From assembly GCA_945947925.1 (NCBI GenBank), contig CAMEZU010000025.1, forward strand, positions 1 through 14,901: 14,901 bases of DNA. The letters run 5' to 3'. How positions within the stretch are numbered: the stretch's first letter is position 1; every line of letters begins with the position of its first letter. This stretch comes from an uncultured Verrucomicrobiota bacterium. Lineage in GTDB: Bacteria; Verrucomicrobiota; Kiritimatiellia; RFP12; UBA1067. The translations under genes were made by a program, and so were the position numbers. This document shows positions 1 through 7,004 of this stretch, in pieces. The notes below the pieces were generated by a model, which was given only the letters and a program-made list of their open reading frames with translations, made no database searches and was not told the origin of the DNA.

Positions 1-54
1 AAATCATGCATACCCGCAAGGGTATCGGGGGTTCGAATCCCTCTCTCTCCGCCA
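1..54 (+). tRNA. tRNA-Ser, 3' part (5' end outside window)
   Basis: Only the 3' part is present. From its 3' end it reads CCA at 52-54, discriminator G51, the acceptor strand TCTCTCC (44-50), and a T arm with stem GGGGG (27-31) and CCCTC (39-43) around the loop TTCGAAT. Before it lies a long variable arm, TACCC-GCAA-GGGTA (11-24). A long variable arm together with discriminator G is the class II pattern typical of tRNA-Ser; tRNA-Leu normally has A and tRNA-Tyr usually A at that position. The anticodon lies before base 1, so the isoacceptor cannot be read. The missing 5' strand should begin GGAGAGA. Confidence 0.88.
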
Positions 55-82
55 AACGGGCCGCATTGCGGTTCCTTAACAC

Positions 83-156
83 GCGGGCGTAATTCAATGG
101 CAGAATAGGAGCTTCCCAAGCTTCTTACGTGGGTTCGATTCCCATCGCCCGCTCCA
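83..156 (+). tRNA. tRNA-Gly, anticodon CCC
   Basis: This is a complete 74-base tRNA including an encoded CCA. The acceptor stem pairs GCGGGCG (83-89) with CGCCCGC (146-152), followed by discriminator T153 and CCA at 154-156. The anticodon arm pairs GGAGC with GCTTC around the loop TTCCCAA, giving anticodon CCC at 115-117, which reads GGG codons. The T arm carries the usual GTTCGATTC core. It follows tRNA-Ser by 28 bases, so the two are probably cotranscribed. Seven T residues come straight after the CCA (157-163). They might help end tRNA transcription, but there is no separate terminator hairpin before recN. Confidence 0.96.
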
Positions 157-185
157 TTTTTTTGCTGTGGGGCTGGTGGTGAGAA

Positions 186-1817
186 ATGCTTAAGAGGCTT
201 TCAGTCAGGAACCTGGCCATCGTCGAGAAGGCCGGGGCGGAGTTTTCCGCTGGATTGACCGTCATCACGGGAGAGACCGGCGCGGGCAAGAGCGTCCTCA
301 TGGGCGCTCTCGATCTCGTGCTGGGCGGCCGGGCCGATCCCGGGCACGTGCGTGACGGGGCGGCGGAGGCGGAGGTCGAGGCGCTCTTTGTCGATGCGTC
401 AGGCGCCGAGCGCCTGGTGCGCCGCACGGTGACGAAAGAGGGGCGTAGCCGGGCCTGGATCGACGACGAGTCCGTCTCGGTGACGGAGCTGCGCGCGTTC
501 GGCCACGGTCTTGTCGACATCCACGGTCCGCGGGCGAACCAGAAACTGTTGGATGAGGACTACCAGCGCGACGTGCTGGACGACTACGGCAACGTCGACC
601 TGCGACCTTGGGCGGAGGCCTATTCGCGCCTGATGGATGTGCGCAAGGCGCTCGCGGCGCTGCGGGAGGGGCCGGGCGTCGAGGATCTCGACTACCTGCG
701 CTTCCAGGCGAACGAGCTCGACGAGGCGGACCTTTCGGAGGAGGACGAGTCGATTGCGGAGCGTCATGCGGCGGCGGCGCATGCGGAGGAGATCGTGGAG
801 CTCGCAAACGGCATCACGGAGACGCTCGGCGGGGACCGCAGTGCGGCGGACCTCCTGGCGTCGCTGCGTCCGAAGTTCGCGGCGCTCGCCCGCCATCTGC
901 CGGCGGCGGAGGCCTGGGCGAGCGAGGCGGAGGACCTGACGGTGCGCATCGAGGAGCTGTCGCGGGCGGTTGCCGATGCCGCGGCGAAGATCGATCTCGG
1001 CGAGGAGGACCTGTCGGCGCTCGACGCGCGGCTGACGGTCGTGAACCGCCTGAAGCGCAAGTACCGTGTCGCGGACGTGGCGGAGCTGATGGCGGTCCGA
1101 GACGAGAAGAAGGCGAAGCTCGAGCTGGCGGAAGGGCGGGACGAGAAGATCGCCGCCCTTGAGCGGGAGGAGGCTGAGGCCCTGAAGGACGTTCTGGCGC
1201 GCGGGCATGCGCTTTCGAAGGCGCGGGCGAAGGCGGGGGCGAAGCTCGGGAAGGCGATTTCCGAGGAGCTGCACGGGCTCGGGTTCCTGCAGGCGCAGTT
1301 CTCCGTTTCGCTCGTCTCGTCGGACGAGACGGTGACGCACACGGGCCTCGACCGCGTCGTCTTCCTCTTCGAGCCGAATCCCGGCGAGACGGCGCGTCCG
1401 CTCGCGTCCATCGCCTCTTCGGGCGAAATCGCCCGCGTGATGCTGGCGGTGAAGGTCGTGACGGCCGGGAAGGCGGGGGCCGCGCAGCAGGCGCTGACGC
1501 TGGTCTTCGATGAGATCGACGCGAACATCGGCGGCGAGGTCGGCAAGGTCGTGGGCGAGAAGATGCGTGCGGTGGCGAAGGGGCGTCAGGTCATTGCGAT
1601 CACGCACCTGCCGCAGAGCGCGGTCTACGGCGAGCGGCATCTCATCGTCTCGAAGGGCGTGTCGGGCGGGCGGACCCGTACGCGCATCGAGGTCGCCGAG
1701 GGCGAGGATCGCGTGAAGGAGGTCGCCCGGATGCTGGGCGGCGAGAAGCTGACGAGCGTGGTGCGCCGTCATGCCGAGGAACTGTTGGAGATGACGAAAA
1801 CGGAAGGGAGCAGGTGA
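186..1817 (+). CDS. recN: DNA repair protein RecN (SMC-like ATPase)
   Basis: RecN is a cytoplasmic SMC-family ATPase that acts at DNA double-strand breaks in RecA-dependent recombination. The protein has 543 residues, close to the usual length of about 550. The N-terminal ATPase half has Walker A GETGAGKS at residues 29-36, followed by the ALDLVLGGRAD segment typical of RecN. The middle (about 150-370) is Ala/Glu/Arg-rich and looks like coiled coil. The C-terminal half has the ABC signature SSGEIARVMLA (411 onward) and Walker B with D442-E443 in FDEIDANIGG, followed by the ITHLPQ switch segment. The ATG at 186 is chosen because the conserved start (LxxLxVRNLAIVE) begins there; the ribosome binding site is weak. 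The stop is 3 bases before the next gene, so the two are probably an operon. Confidence 0.95.
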   Translation: MLKRLSVRNLAIVEKAGAEFSAGLTVITGETGAGKSVLMGALDLVLGGRADPGHVRDGAAEAEVEALFVDASGAERLVRRTVTKEGRSRAWIDDESVSVTELRAFGHGLVDIHGPRANQKLLDEDYQRDVLDDYGNVDLRPWAEAYSRLMDVRKALAALREGPGVEDLDYLRFQANELDEADLSEEDESIAERHAAAAHAEEIVELANGITETLGGDRSAADLLASLRPKFAALARHLPAAEAWASEAEDLTVRIEELSRAVADAAAKIDLGEEDLSALDARLTVVNRLKRKYRVADVAELMAVRDEKKAKLELAEGRDEKIAALEREEAEALKDVLARGHALSKARAKAGAKLGKAISEELHGLGFLQAQFSVSLVSSDETVTHTGLDRVVFLFEPNPGETARPLASIASSGEIARVMLAVKVVTAGKAGAAQQALTLVFDEIDANIGGEVGKVVGEKMRAVAKGRQVIAITHLPQSAVYGERHLIVSKGVSGGRTRTRIEVAEGEDRVKEVARMLGGEKLTSVVRRHAEELLEMTKTEGSR

Positions 1818-1820
1818 GAG

Positions 1821-2957
1821 ATGGCACGGGCGCGCAAGGTTGAGGGGCTGGAGATCGGCTGGTCGGAGAAGGGCAGCTTCCCGATTCGGATTTCGGAGAA
1901 TCTCTTTGACGTGGAGAACCTGACGGTTGCGGAGACGCTCCGCGAGGCGACGGGGTCGGACCGGCCGCGGGTGATGCTGGTGGCGGACGCGAACGTCGTG
2001 CAGCGGACCGACGGGCTCGGTACGCGGATCGGCAGGTATGTGCGGACGCACGGCATCGAGCTCGCGGGCGCGCCGGTCGTGCTGGGCGGCGGCGAGAAGA
2101 TCAAGACGGACAACCTACAGAGCGTCCTGCGCATCGTCGCGGCGGCGATGGAGGCGAAGCTGGGCGCCTCAGACGCGATGCTGGTGCTGGGCGGCGGCTC
2201 GCTGCTGGACGTCGCGGGCTACGCGGCGGCGCAGGTCCGCGGCGGCGTCAGGCTTGTCCGCGTGCCGACCACGGTGGCGGCGATGGCGGACGGCGCGCTG
2301 TCGGAGACGGTGGCGGTGAACGGGGCGGATGCGAAGGACGCGTTGCGCCTCGCCTGCCGTCCGGCGGCGGTTCTCGTCGATCCGACGTTCGCGCGGACGG
2401 TCCTGGACGGCGTGTGGCGGGGCGGACTCGGCGAACTCGTCCGCCAGGCGGCGGTCCAGGACGCGCCGCTCATGAAGAAGCTGGCGAAGAACGCCGAGGC
2501 GCTGCGCGGACGCGACGAAGCGCTTCTGGGCGGGGCGATCCGCGACAGCCTCGCCACGCGGGCGAAGAAGGGTCCGACCGATTTCGCGCTCTGGGGGGCG
2601 TTTCGCCTGGAGGCGATGAGCGGCTACAAGCTGCCGCACGGCTATGCGGTGCCGCTTGCCGTCTGCCTGGACTGCGGCTATGCGGTCGAGAAGGGCCTGA
2701 TGGAGGAAGCCGACCAGGAGCTCATCTGCAAGACGCTGGCGGACTGCGGCGCCCTGGACGGCCTGTCGCACAGCCAGCACCTGCTGTCGCAGACGGAGGG
2801 CATTCTCCGCGGCCTCGAGGACTGGCGCCTCGCCACCGGCACGGAGCATGTCGTGATGCCCGCCGGCGTCGGCAAGTCGACTGTCGAGGAGGCCCTTGAC
2901 CGCGACGCCTTCGTCAAGGTGGCGAAAGCCTTCCTGGCCGTTTCCAAGGAGTCCTGA
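1821..2957 (+). CDS. 3-dehydroquinate synthase family protein with altered active site (AroB-like)
   Basis: This 378-residue protein has the overall pattern of the sugar-phosphate cyclase (AroB) superfamily. There is an NAD-binding GGGSLLDVAGYAAA motif (124-137), a VPTT turn (148-151), GGLGELVR with a probable zinc ligand E205, and PHGYAV with a second probable zinc ligand H273. The third conserved block is missing. AroB proteins normally have LNxGHTxGHA here, with one zinc ligand and one catalytic His; this protein has LWGAFRLEA (257-265). The GGKTGVN lysine block reads SETVAVN (161-167), and the lysine normally found in ELIKYG reads R208. It may be a diverged cyclase with another substrate, or an inactive paralogue, so I do not assign aroB. 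An AAGGGAG Shine-Dalgarno at 1804-1810 sits inside recN, and the ATG is 3 bases after the recN stop. Confidence 0.75.
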   Translation: MARARKVEGLEIGWSEKGSFPIRISENLFDVENLTVAETLREATGSDRPRVMLVADANVVQRTDGLGTRIGRYVRTHGIELAGAPVVLGGGEKIKTDNLQSVLRIVAAAMEAKLGASDAMLVLGGGSLLDVAGYAAAQVRGGVRLVRVPTTVAAMADGALSETVAVNGADAKDALRLACRPAAVLVDPTFARTVLDGVWRGGLGELVRQAAVQDAPLMKKLAKNAEALRGRDEALLGGAIRDSLATRAKKGPTDFALWGAFRLEAMSGYKLPHGYAVPLAVCLDCGYAVEKGLMEEADQELICKTLADCGALDGLSHSQHLLSQTEGILRGLEDWRLATGTEHVVMPAGVGKSTVEEALDRDAFVKVAKAFLAVSKES

Positions 2958-2970
2958 TTTTTGGTAAAAT
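2941..2970 (+). promoter_or_regulatory. Probable sigma70-type extended -10 promoter for bamA (near-leaderless)
   Basis: A TAAAAT -10 box at 2965-2970 is preceded by TG at 2962-2963 (extended -10). A weak -35, TTTCCA at 2941-2946, lies 18 bases upstream. Only 8 bases separate the -10 from the bamA ATG at 2979, so transcription should begin at or within a base or two of the start codon. No Shine-Dalgarno is present. The AT-rich box stands out in GC-rich surroundings. The -35 overlaps the last codons of the AroB-like gene. Confidence 0.6.
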
Positions 2971-2978
2971 ATTCCACC

Positions 2979-5366
2979 ATGAAACAGTTTCTTGCACTGA
3001 TTGCGCTTTGTGGGTCGGTCGCGTCTGCGGCAACCGTGTCGGATGTCAAGGTCAAGGTCCTCGACGGCTTCGGGGGCGACGCCAGCTCGGTTCTGGTGCT
3101 CTGCCAGACGAAGCGCGGCACGACGTACGATCCGGTGACGGTCACCCGTGACGTGAAGTCCCTGCGCGATTCCGGCCACTACCAGGACATCACGGCGGAC
3201 GCCGAGGAGACGTCCGACGGCGTGGTGGTCACTTTCAGCGTCTTCCGCAAGATGCGCTATCAGGGTCCGCTGGTGGTCAAGGGCAACGCGGCGTTCGGTG
3301 CCTCCAAGATTTCGAGCGAGGCCGGTCTGAGGGACGGCGACCTGTACGGCGAGGGCGATTTTGCCGTCGCGGCGGACAAGGTCCGCGCGTTCTACCGTCG
3401 GAAGCACTATCCGATGGCGAAGGTGGTGCCGACGCCGACGGTCATGGCCGACGGCGACACGTGCACGCTCACCCTGACCGTCGACGAGGGCCCCGAGGTG
3501 AAGGTCGGCAAGTGGGTCTTCGACGGCGCGGAGAGCGTCGACGAGAAGGACCTGCGCGAGGCGATCGGCGTCTATCCGTGGTGGAATCCGATCGGCTGGG
3601 TGACGGACGCCCCGTCCACGGCCGAAGAGCTGGCGCAGGCGGCCGCGAAGGCGGCGGCGCGCTATGCCGAGCTCGGCTATCTTGACGCGAAGGTGTCCGT
3701 TCCCGTCGCTGAGACCGGCGACGACGGCCTGACGGACTATGTCTTCAACGTGACCGAGGGGCCGCGCTACACGGTGGGCGACGTGTCCGTGACGGGCGTG
3801 ACGCGCTATTCGGTCGAGGAGGTCGTGGCGAAGAGCGACCTGCCGGCGCGCGGTTCGATTGCCGGCGCGAAGGCCCTGGAGGAAGCCGCGCACCGCGTTT
3901 CCGTCACGGTCGGTTCCGGAGACCTCGGCCTTGCCGACAGCCGGGTGGAGGTCCGCCGGCTGCCGCGTGCCGACGACTCGTCCGTCCTCGACCTGCAGTT
4001 TGTGGTGACGGAAGGCGTTCCCGTCGTCATCAACCGCGTCCTCATCGAGGGCAACGACTACACGAAGGACAAGGTGATCCGTCGCGAGATCCGCCTCGGA
4101 CCGGGCGACAACATGCTGGCCGACCGCGCCGAGCAGTCCAAGCACAAGCTGGAGGCGCTCGACTACTTCTCCCGCGTCCGCTATTACCTGCGCGACGCCG
4201 GCAGGGGCAAGAACGAGCAGGGCGCCGAGTATCGCGACCTGGTCTACGAGGTGGACGAGAAGGGCACGGGCCAGTTCATGGCCGGCGTCGGCGCGAGCTC
4301 GATTGACTCCGTGTACGTCTATGCCGAGGTCCAGCAGACAAACTTCGACCTCTTTGCGCCGGGCAGGCTCTTCCGCGGCGGCGGCCAGAAGGGCCGTCTC
4401 TCGGTCCAGGCGGGTCCGCGCATCCAGACGTACGAGGCGTCCGTGTCGGAGCCCTATCTCTTCGACCGCCTGCTCGAGCTCACGGTCGAGGGCTACCGCC
4501 GCCAGCGCTGGTACGACGAGTACGACATCATCCGCACGGGCGCGGCGGCTTCGCTCGCGTATCCGTCCAAGTTCTGGAATCCGGCGAGCCTGTGGAATCC
4601 CGAGGCGGAGAAGTTCGTGACCGTCGGCAGCGTCGGCTTCCGCCTGTCGACCGAGTTCATCGAGTTCGACGACATCGAGCGCGGCAGCTGGCTCTACGAC
4701 GGCAAGACGGTCTCGCTCCGCGAGGAGGATGACAAGTACGGCGACGCCTTCGAGGTCGTCGGACGCGCCTTCTGGACGCGCGACACGCGCGACAGCTACC
4801 GCCTGGCGAAGACGGGCTCGCGTACGCAGGTCTTCTTCGATCTCGGCGGCGGCGACAACACCTACTACCGCCTCGGCTTCAATCACCGCAGCTACTTCAA
4901 CGTGGTGCCGAAGTACAACCACGTGCTGATGCTCGCGCTCCGCGCGGAGACAATCGACGCGCTCTCCGACGAAGTGCCGATCTACAACCGCATGTTCCTC
5001 GGCGGTCCGCGCTCGATCCGTGGCCTCGAGTACCGCCATGTCTCGCCGTTCGCGCGTCGCCTGAAGGACGACGAGCCGACACACGGTTACATGCCCTGGG
5101 GCGGCCAGACGCTATTCGTGGCGAATGTCGAATACACGGTGCCGATCGTCAAGATGCTGCGCCTGGCGGCGTTCACCGACCTCGGCTCGGTGGGGGCGGA
5201 CGAGTTCGACTTCGACTTCAGCGACACGTTCGCGTGGTCCGTCGGCCTCGGTCTCCGCATCGACATTCCGATGTTCCCGATCCGCCTCGACTTCGCGAAG
5301 CCGATCGAGAAGCCCGATCACGCCGACGAGGAGGTGTTCAGCTTCTCGATCGGGTATGACTTCTGA
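2979..5366 (+). CDS. bamA: Outer membrane protein assembly factor BamA
   Basis: BamA is the Omp85 pore of the BAM complex and folds beta-barrel proteins into the outer membrane. I start it at ATG 2979 (795 residues) rather than the upstream TTG at 2961. That ATG opens directly on a signal peptide of about 17 residues (MKQFLALIALCGSVASA, cut before ATV), and the TTG falls inside the promoter. Residues about 20-430 look like a series of POTRA domains, probably five, with recurring V-x-G-N-x-x-x motifs such as VLIEGNDYTKDKVIRRE. The rest is the 16-strand barrel, with GGPRSIRG at 675-682 matching the conserved VRGF-type loop motif. The final residues FSFSIGYDF end in Phe as a beta-signal should. 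The skp-lpxD genes downstream are the classical BamA neighbourhood. Confidence 0.95.
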   Translation: MKQFLALIALCGSVASAATVSDVKVKVLDGFGGDASSVLVLCQTKRGTTYDPVTVTRDVKSLRDSGHYQDITADAEETSDGVVVTFSVFRKMRYQGPLVVKGNAAFGASKISSEAGLRDGDLYGEGDFAVAADKVRAFYRRKHYPMAKVVPTPTVMADGDTCTLTLTVDEGPEVKVGKWVFDGAESVDEKDLREAIGVYPWWNPIGWVTDAPSTAEELAQAAAKAAARYAELGYLDAKVSVPVAETGDDGLTDYVFNVTEGPRYTVGDVSVTGVTRYSVEEVVAKSDLPARGSIAGAKALEEAAHRVSVTVGSGDLGLADSRVEVRRLPRADDSSVLDLQFVVTEGVPVVINRVLIEGNDYTKDKVIRREIRLGPGDNMLADRAEQSKHKLEALDYFSRVRYYLRDAGRGKNEQGAEYRDLVYEVDEKGTGQFMAGVGASSIDSVYVYAEVQQTNFDLFAPGRLFRGGGQKGRLSVQAGPRIQTYEASVSEPYLFDRLLELTVEGYRRQRWYDEYDIIRTGAAASLAYPSKFWNPASLWNPEAEKFVTVGSVGFRLSTEFIEFDDIERGSWLYDGKTVSLREEDDKYGDAFEVVGRAFWTRDTRDSYRLAKTGSRTQVFFDLGGGDNTYYRLGFNHRSYFNVVPKYNHVLMLALRAETIDALSDEVPIYNRMFLGGPRSIRGLEYRHVSPFARRLKDDEPTHGYMPWGGQTLFVANVEYTVPIVKMLRLAAFTDLGSVGADEFDFDFSDTFAWSVGLGLRIDIPMFPIRLDFAKPIEKPDHADEEVFSFSIGYDF

Positions 5367-5414
5367 GGTTTCGGAGGTCGGGAAGGTTTCGGAGGTTGAG
5401 AAGGTTTAGAAAGG
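5366..5414 (+). repeat. 18-bp purine-rich tandem repeat between bamA and skp
   Basis: Two 18-base units (5366-5383 and 5384-5401) share an identical 13-base core, AGGTTTCGGAGGT, and a decayed third copy starts at 5402 (AGGTTTAGAAAGG). The first copy begins at the last base of the bamA stop and the third runs into the Shine-Dalgarno region of skp. An octamer from it, GGAAGGTT, recurs in the mrp leader at 9754-9761. The function is unknown. Confidence 0.85.
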
Positions 5415-5425
5415 GAGTCATAAAG

Positions 5426-5992
5426 ATGAAGAGAGTGATGTTTGCCGGTTTGATGATGGCGGCGGCGACGACGTTCGGTGCGATGAAGGTGGCCACGGTC
5501 GACGTGGGCCTGCTCGTTCGCAACCATCCGAACTACGAGTCCAACAAGAAGGTCCTGATCGGGACCGAGCGCGACTACCAGAAGGAGCTCGACGCCGCCA
5601 AGGCCGAGCTTGACGCGATGGTGGAGGAGGGCCGCAAGCTCGCGACCGATATGCAGAATCCGATGCTGTCCGAAGAGGCCAAGCAGAAGAAGACGAAGGA
5701 CATCGAGGAACTGCAGCGCAAGGCCATGCGCAAGCAGCAGCAGCTCCGCGGCGACGCCATGCAGAGCCAGAAGCGCCTGGCGGACCTGGAGGCGAAACTG
5801 CTGAAGAGCCAGGCGGACGACATCAAGGCCCGTATCGCCAAGTTTGCGGAGAAGGAGGGCTACGATCTCGTCCTCGAGTCGGCGGCGGCCGTCTATTCCT
5901 CCGCCGATCTTGACGTGACGGACGTCATTCTCAAGGATATGGGCGTTGATCCCAAGAAGGCGCGAGCCAAGGTGGAAGATGAAGGCAAGTGA
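5426..5992 (+). CDS. skp: Skp/OmpH family periplasmic chaperone
   Basis: The 188-residue product starts with a signal peptide (MKRVMFAGLMMAAATTFGA, probable cut after residue 19). The mature N-terminus MKVATVDVGLLVRNHPNY is typical of OmpH/Skp (KIAVVDxxxV). A Lys/Glu/Ala/Gln-rich region (about 45-145) should form the long alpha-helical coiled-coil tentacles, followed by a short beta strand and the C-terminal YDLVLESAAAVYSS segment. Skp trimers hold unfolded outer membrane proteins in the periplasm and deliver them to BamA, encoded just upstream. ATG 5426 has an AAGGGAG ribosome binding site at 5411-5417; an in-frame TTG at 5396 lies in the tandem repeat and is rejected. Its end overlaps the lpxD start by 14 bases. 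Confidence 0.92.
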   Translation: MKRVMFAGLMMAAATTFGAMKVATVDVGLLVRNHPNYESNKKVLIGTERDYQKELDAAKAELDAMVEEGRKLATDMQNPMLSEEAKQKKTKDIEELQRKAMRKQQQLRGDAMQSQKRLADLEAKLLKSQADDIKARIAKFAEKEGYDLVLESAAAVYSSADLDVTDVILKDMGVDPKKARAKVEDEGK

Positions 5993-7004
5993 ACTCGCGA
6001 AGGCCCTCGGCGGCACGCTTGAGGGCAAGGACGTCGACATCGTCGCCTGCGCCGGCCTTGAGGAGGCCCGCTCGGGCGACCTCAGCTTCTGCAAGGATCC
6101 GAAGCACGTGAAGCTCGTGCAGGAGACGAAGGCCTCGGCCGTCCTCCTGCCGAAGGATTGGGATCACGGCGCACCGTGCTCGATCATCCGTCTGAAGGAT
6201 CCGAACGACGCCTGCATGAAGGCCGCGGAGATCTTCGCCCCGCCTGCGCCGAAGCGCGCGCCCGGCGTCCATCCGACCGCCATCGTCGACCCGACCGCGA
6301 AGCTCGGCAAGCGCGTCTATGTCGGACCCTACACCGTCATCGAGGCGAACACCGTGATCGGCGACGACTGCGTCATCGAGGCGCAGGTCTTCATCGGCGA
6401 GAACTGCAGGCTCGGCGACGACTGCCACATCTATCCGCAGGTGACGCTTCGCGAGGGCTCCGTTCTCGGCAAGAAAGTCATCCTCCACTGCGGCGTCCGC
6501 ATCGGCGGCGACGGTTACGGCTACACGACCTCGATCGGCCTCACCGGCATCAAGATCGAGAAGATTCCGCAGCTCGGCATCGTCGAGCTCGGCGACGGCG
6601 TGGAGATCGGATCCAACACGACGATCGACCGCGCGCGCATCGGCCGCACGTATATCGGTCCGATGACCAAGATCGACAACCTCGTGCAGATCGGCCACAA
6701 CGTCAAGGTCGCGGGCTACTCGGGCATCATCGCCCAGGCCGGCGTCGCGGGCTCGACGCAGATCGGCAAGGGCTGCCTCATCTGGGCCCAGGCCGGCATC
6801 TCGGGTCACATCAAGATCGCCGACGGGGTCCAGGTCGGACCCCAGGCCGGCGTTCCGCAGACCCTCGACGGCTCCGTCAAGTACGTCATCGGCGCGCCCG
6901 CCGAGTCCATGAAGGACTTCGGCGCCCGCGTTCTCCTGCCGAAGCAGATGGCCAAGGTCCGGCAGGAGATCAAGGACATCAAGGCCCGGCTCGACGCGAA
7001 GTGA
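5979..7004 (+). CDS. lpxD: UDP-3-O-acylglucosamine N-acyltransferase LpxD
   Basis: LpxD adds the N-linked hydroxyacyl chain to UDP-3-O-acyl-glucosamine, the third step of lipid A synthesis, in the cytoplasm. The 341-residue protein matches the family length. The N-terminal uridine-binding domain (1-95) contains the typical GLEEARSGDLSF. Then follows a left-handed beta-helix of hexapeptide repeats (about 98-300). The catalytic His is H240 in NLVQIGHNVK, one position from E. coli H239. A C-terminal helix rich in K/R/E (about 312-341) is also usual. ATG 5979 is chosen because it gives the family N-terminus (MKASELAKALGG) and has AAGGTGGA just upstream inside skp. Overlap of 14 bases with skp and one base with the next gene (TGATG) suggests translational coupling. 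Confidence 0.95.
   Translation: MKASELAKALGGTLEGKDVDIVACAGLEEARSGDLSFCKDPKHVKLVQETKASAVLLPKDWDHGAPCSIIRLKDPNDACMKAAEIFAPPAPKRAPGVHPTAIVDPTAKLGKRVYVGPYTVIEANTVIGDDCVIEAQVFIGENCRLGDDCHIYPQVTLREGSVLGKKVILHCGVRIGGDGYGYTTSIGLTGIKIEKIPQLGIVELGDGVEIGSNTTIDRARIGRTYIGPMTKIDNLVQIGHNVKVAGYSGIIAQAGVAGSTQIGKGCLIWAQAGISGHIKIADGVQVGPQAGVPQTLDGSVKYVIGAPAESMKDFGARVLLPKQMAKVRQEIKDIKARLDAK

Noticed and set aside
61..71. Small hairpin CCGC-ATT-GCGG between the two tRNA genes
   Set aside because: The stem is only four pairs with no T tract, so it is not a terminator; it could be a processing spacer but nothing supports a specific role.
186..1817. Possible general SMC or SbcC protein instead of RecN
   Set aside because: Length, the LVLGGRAD segment after Walker A, the SSGEIARVMLA signature and the ITHLPQ segment are specific to RecN.
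2961..2978. TTG start that would add six residues to BamA
   Set aside because: It lies inside the TGGTAAAAT promoter box and would place VKYST ahead of a normal signal peptide. ATG 2979 gives a clean one.
2169..5084. A 971-codon open frame on the minus strand across the AroB-like gene and bamA
   Set aside because: It is a shadow of GC-rich coding sequence: its Arg/Ala/Val/His-rich translation has no recognisable domain, and it is antisense to genes with clear family motifs.
6158..7003. A plus-strand frame upstream of the Fkp-like gene that would extend it to 966 residues
   Set aside because: This stretch overlaps lpxD in another frame and translates to low-complexity Arg-rich sequence. The Fkp-like protein begins naturally with MFDSIVITAA at 7004, with a TGATG overlap typical of operons.
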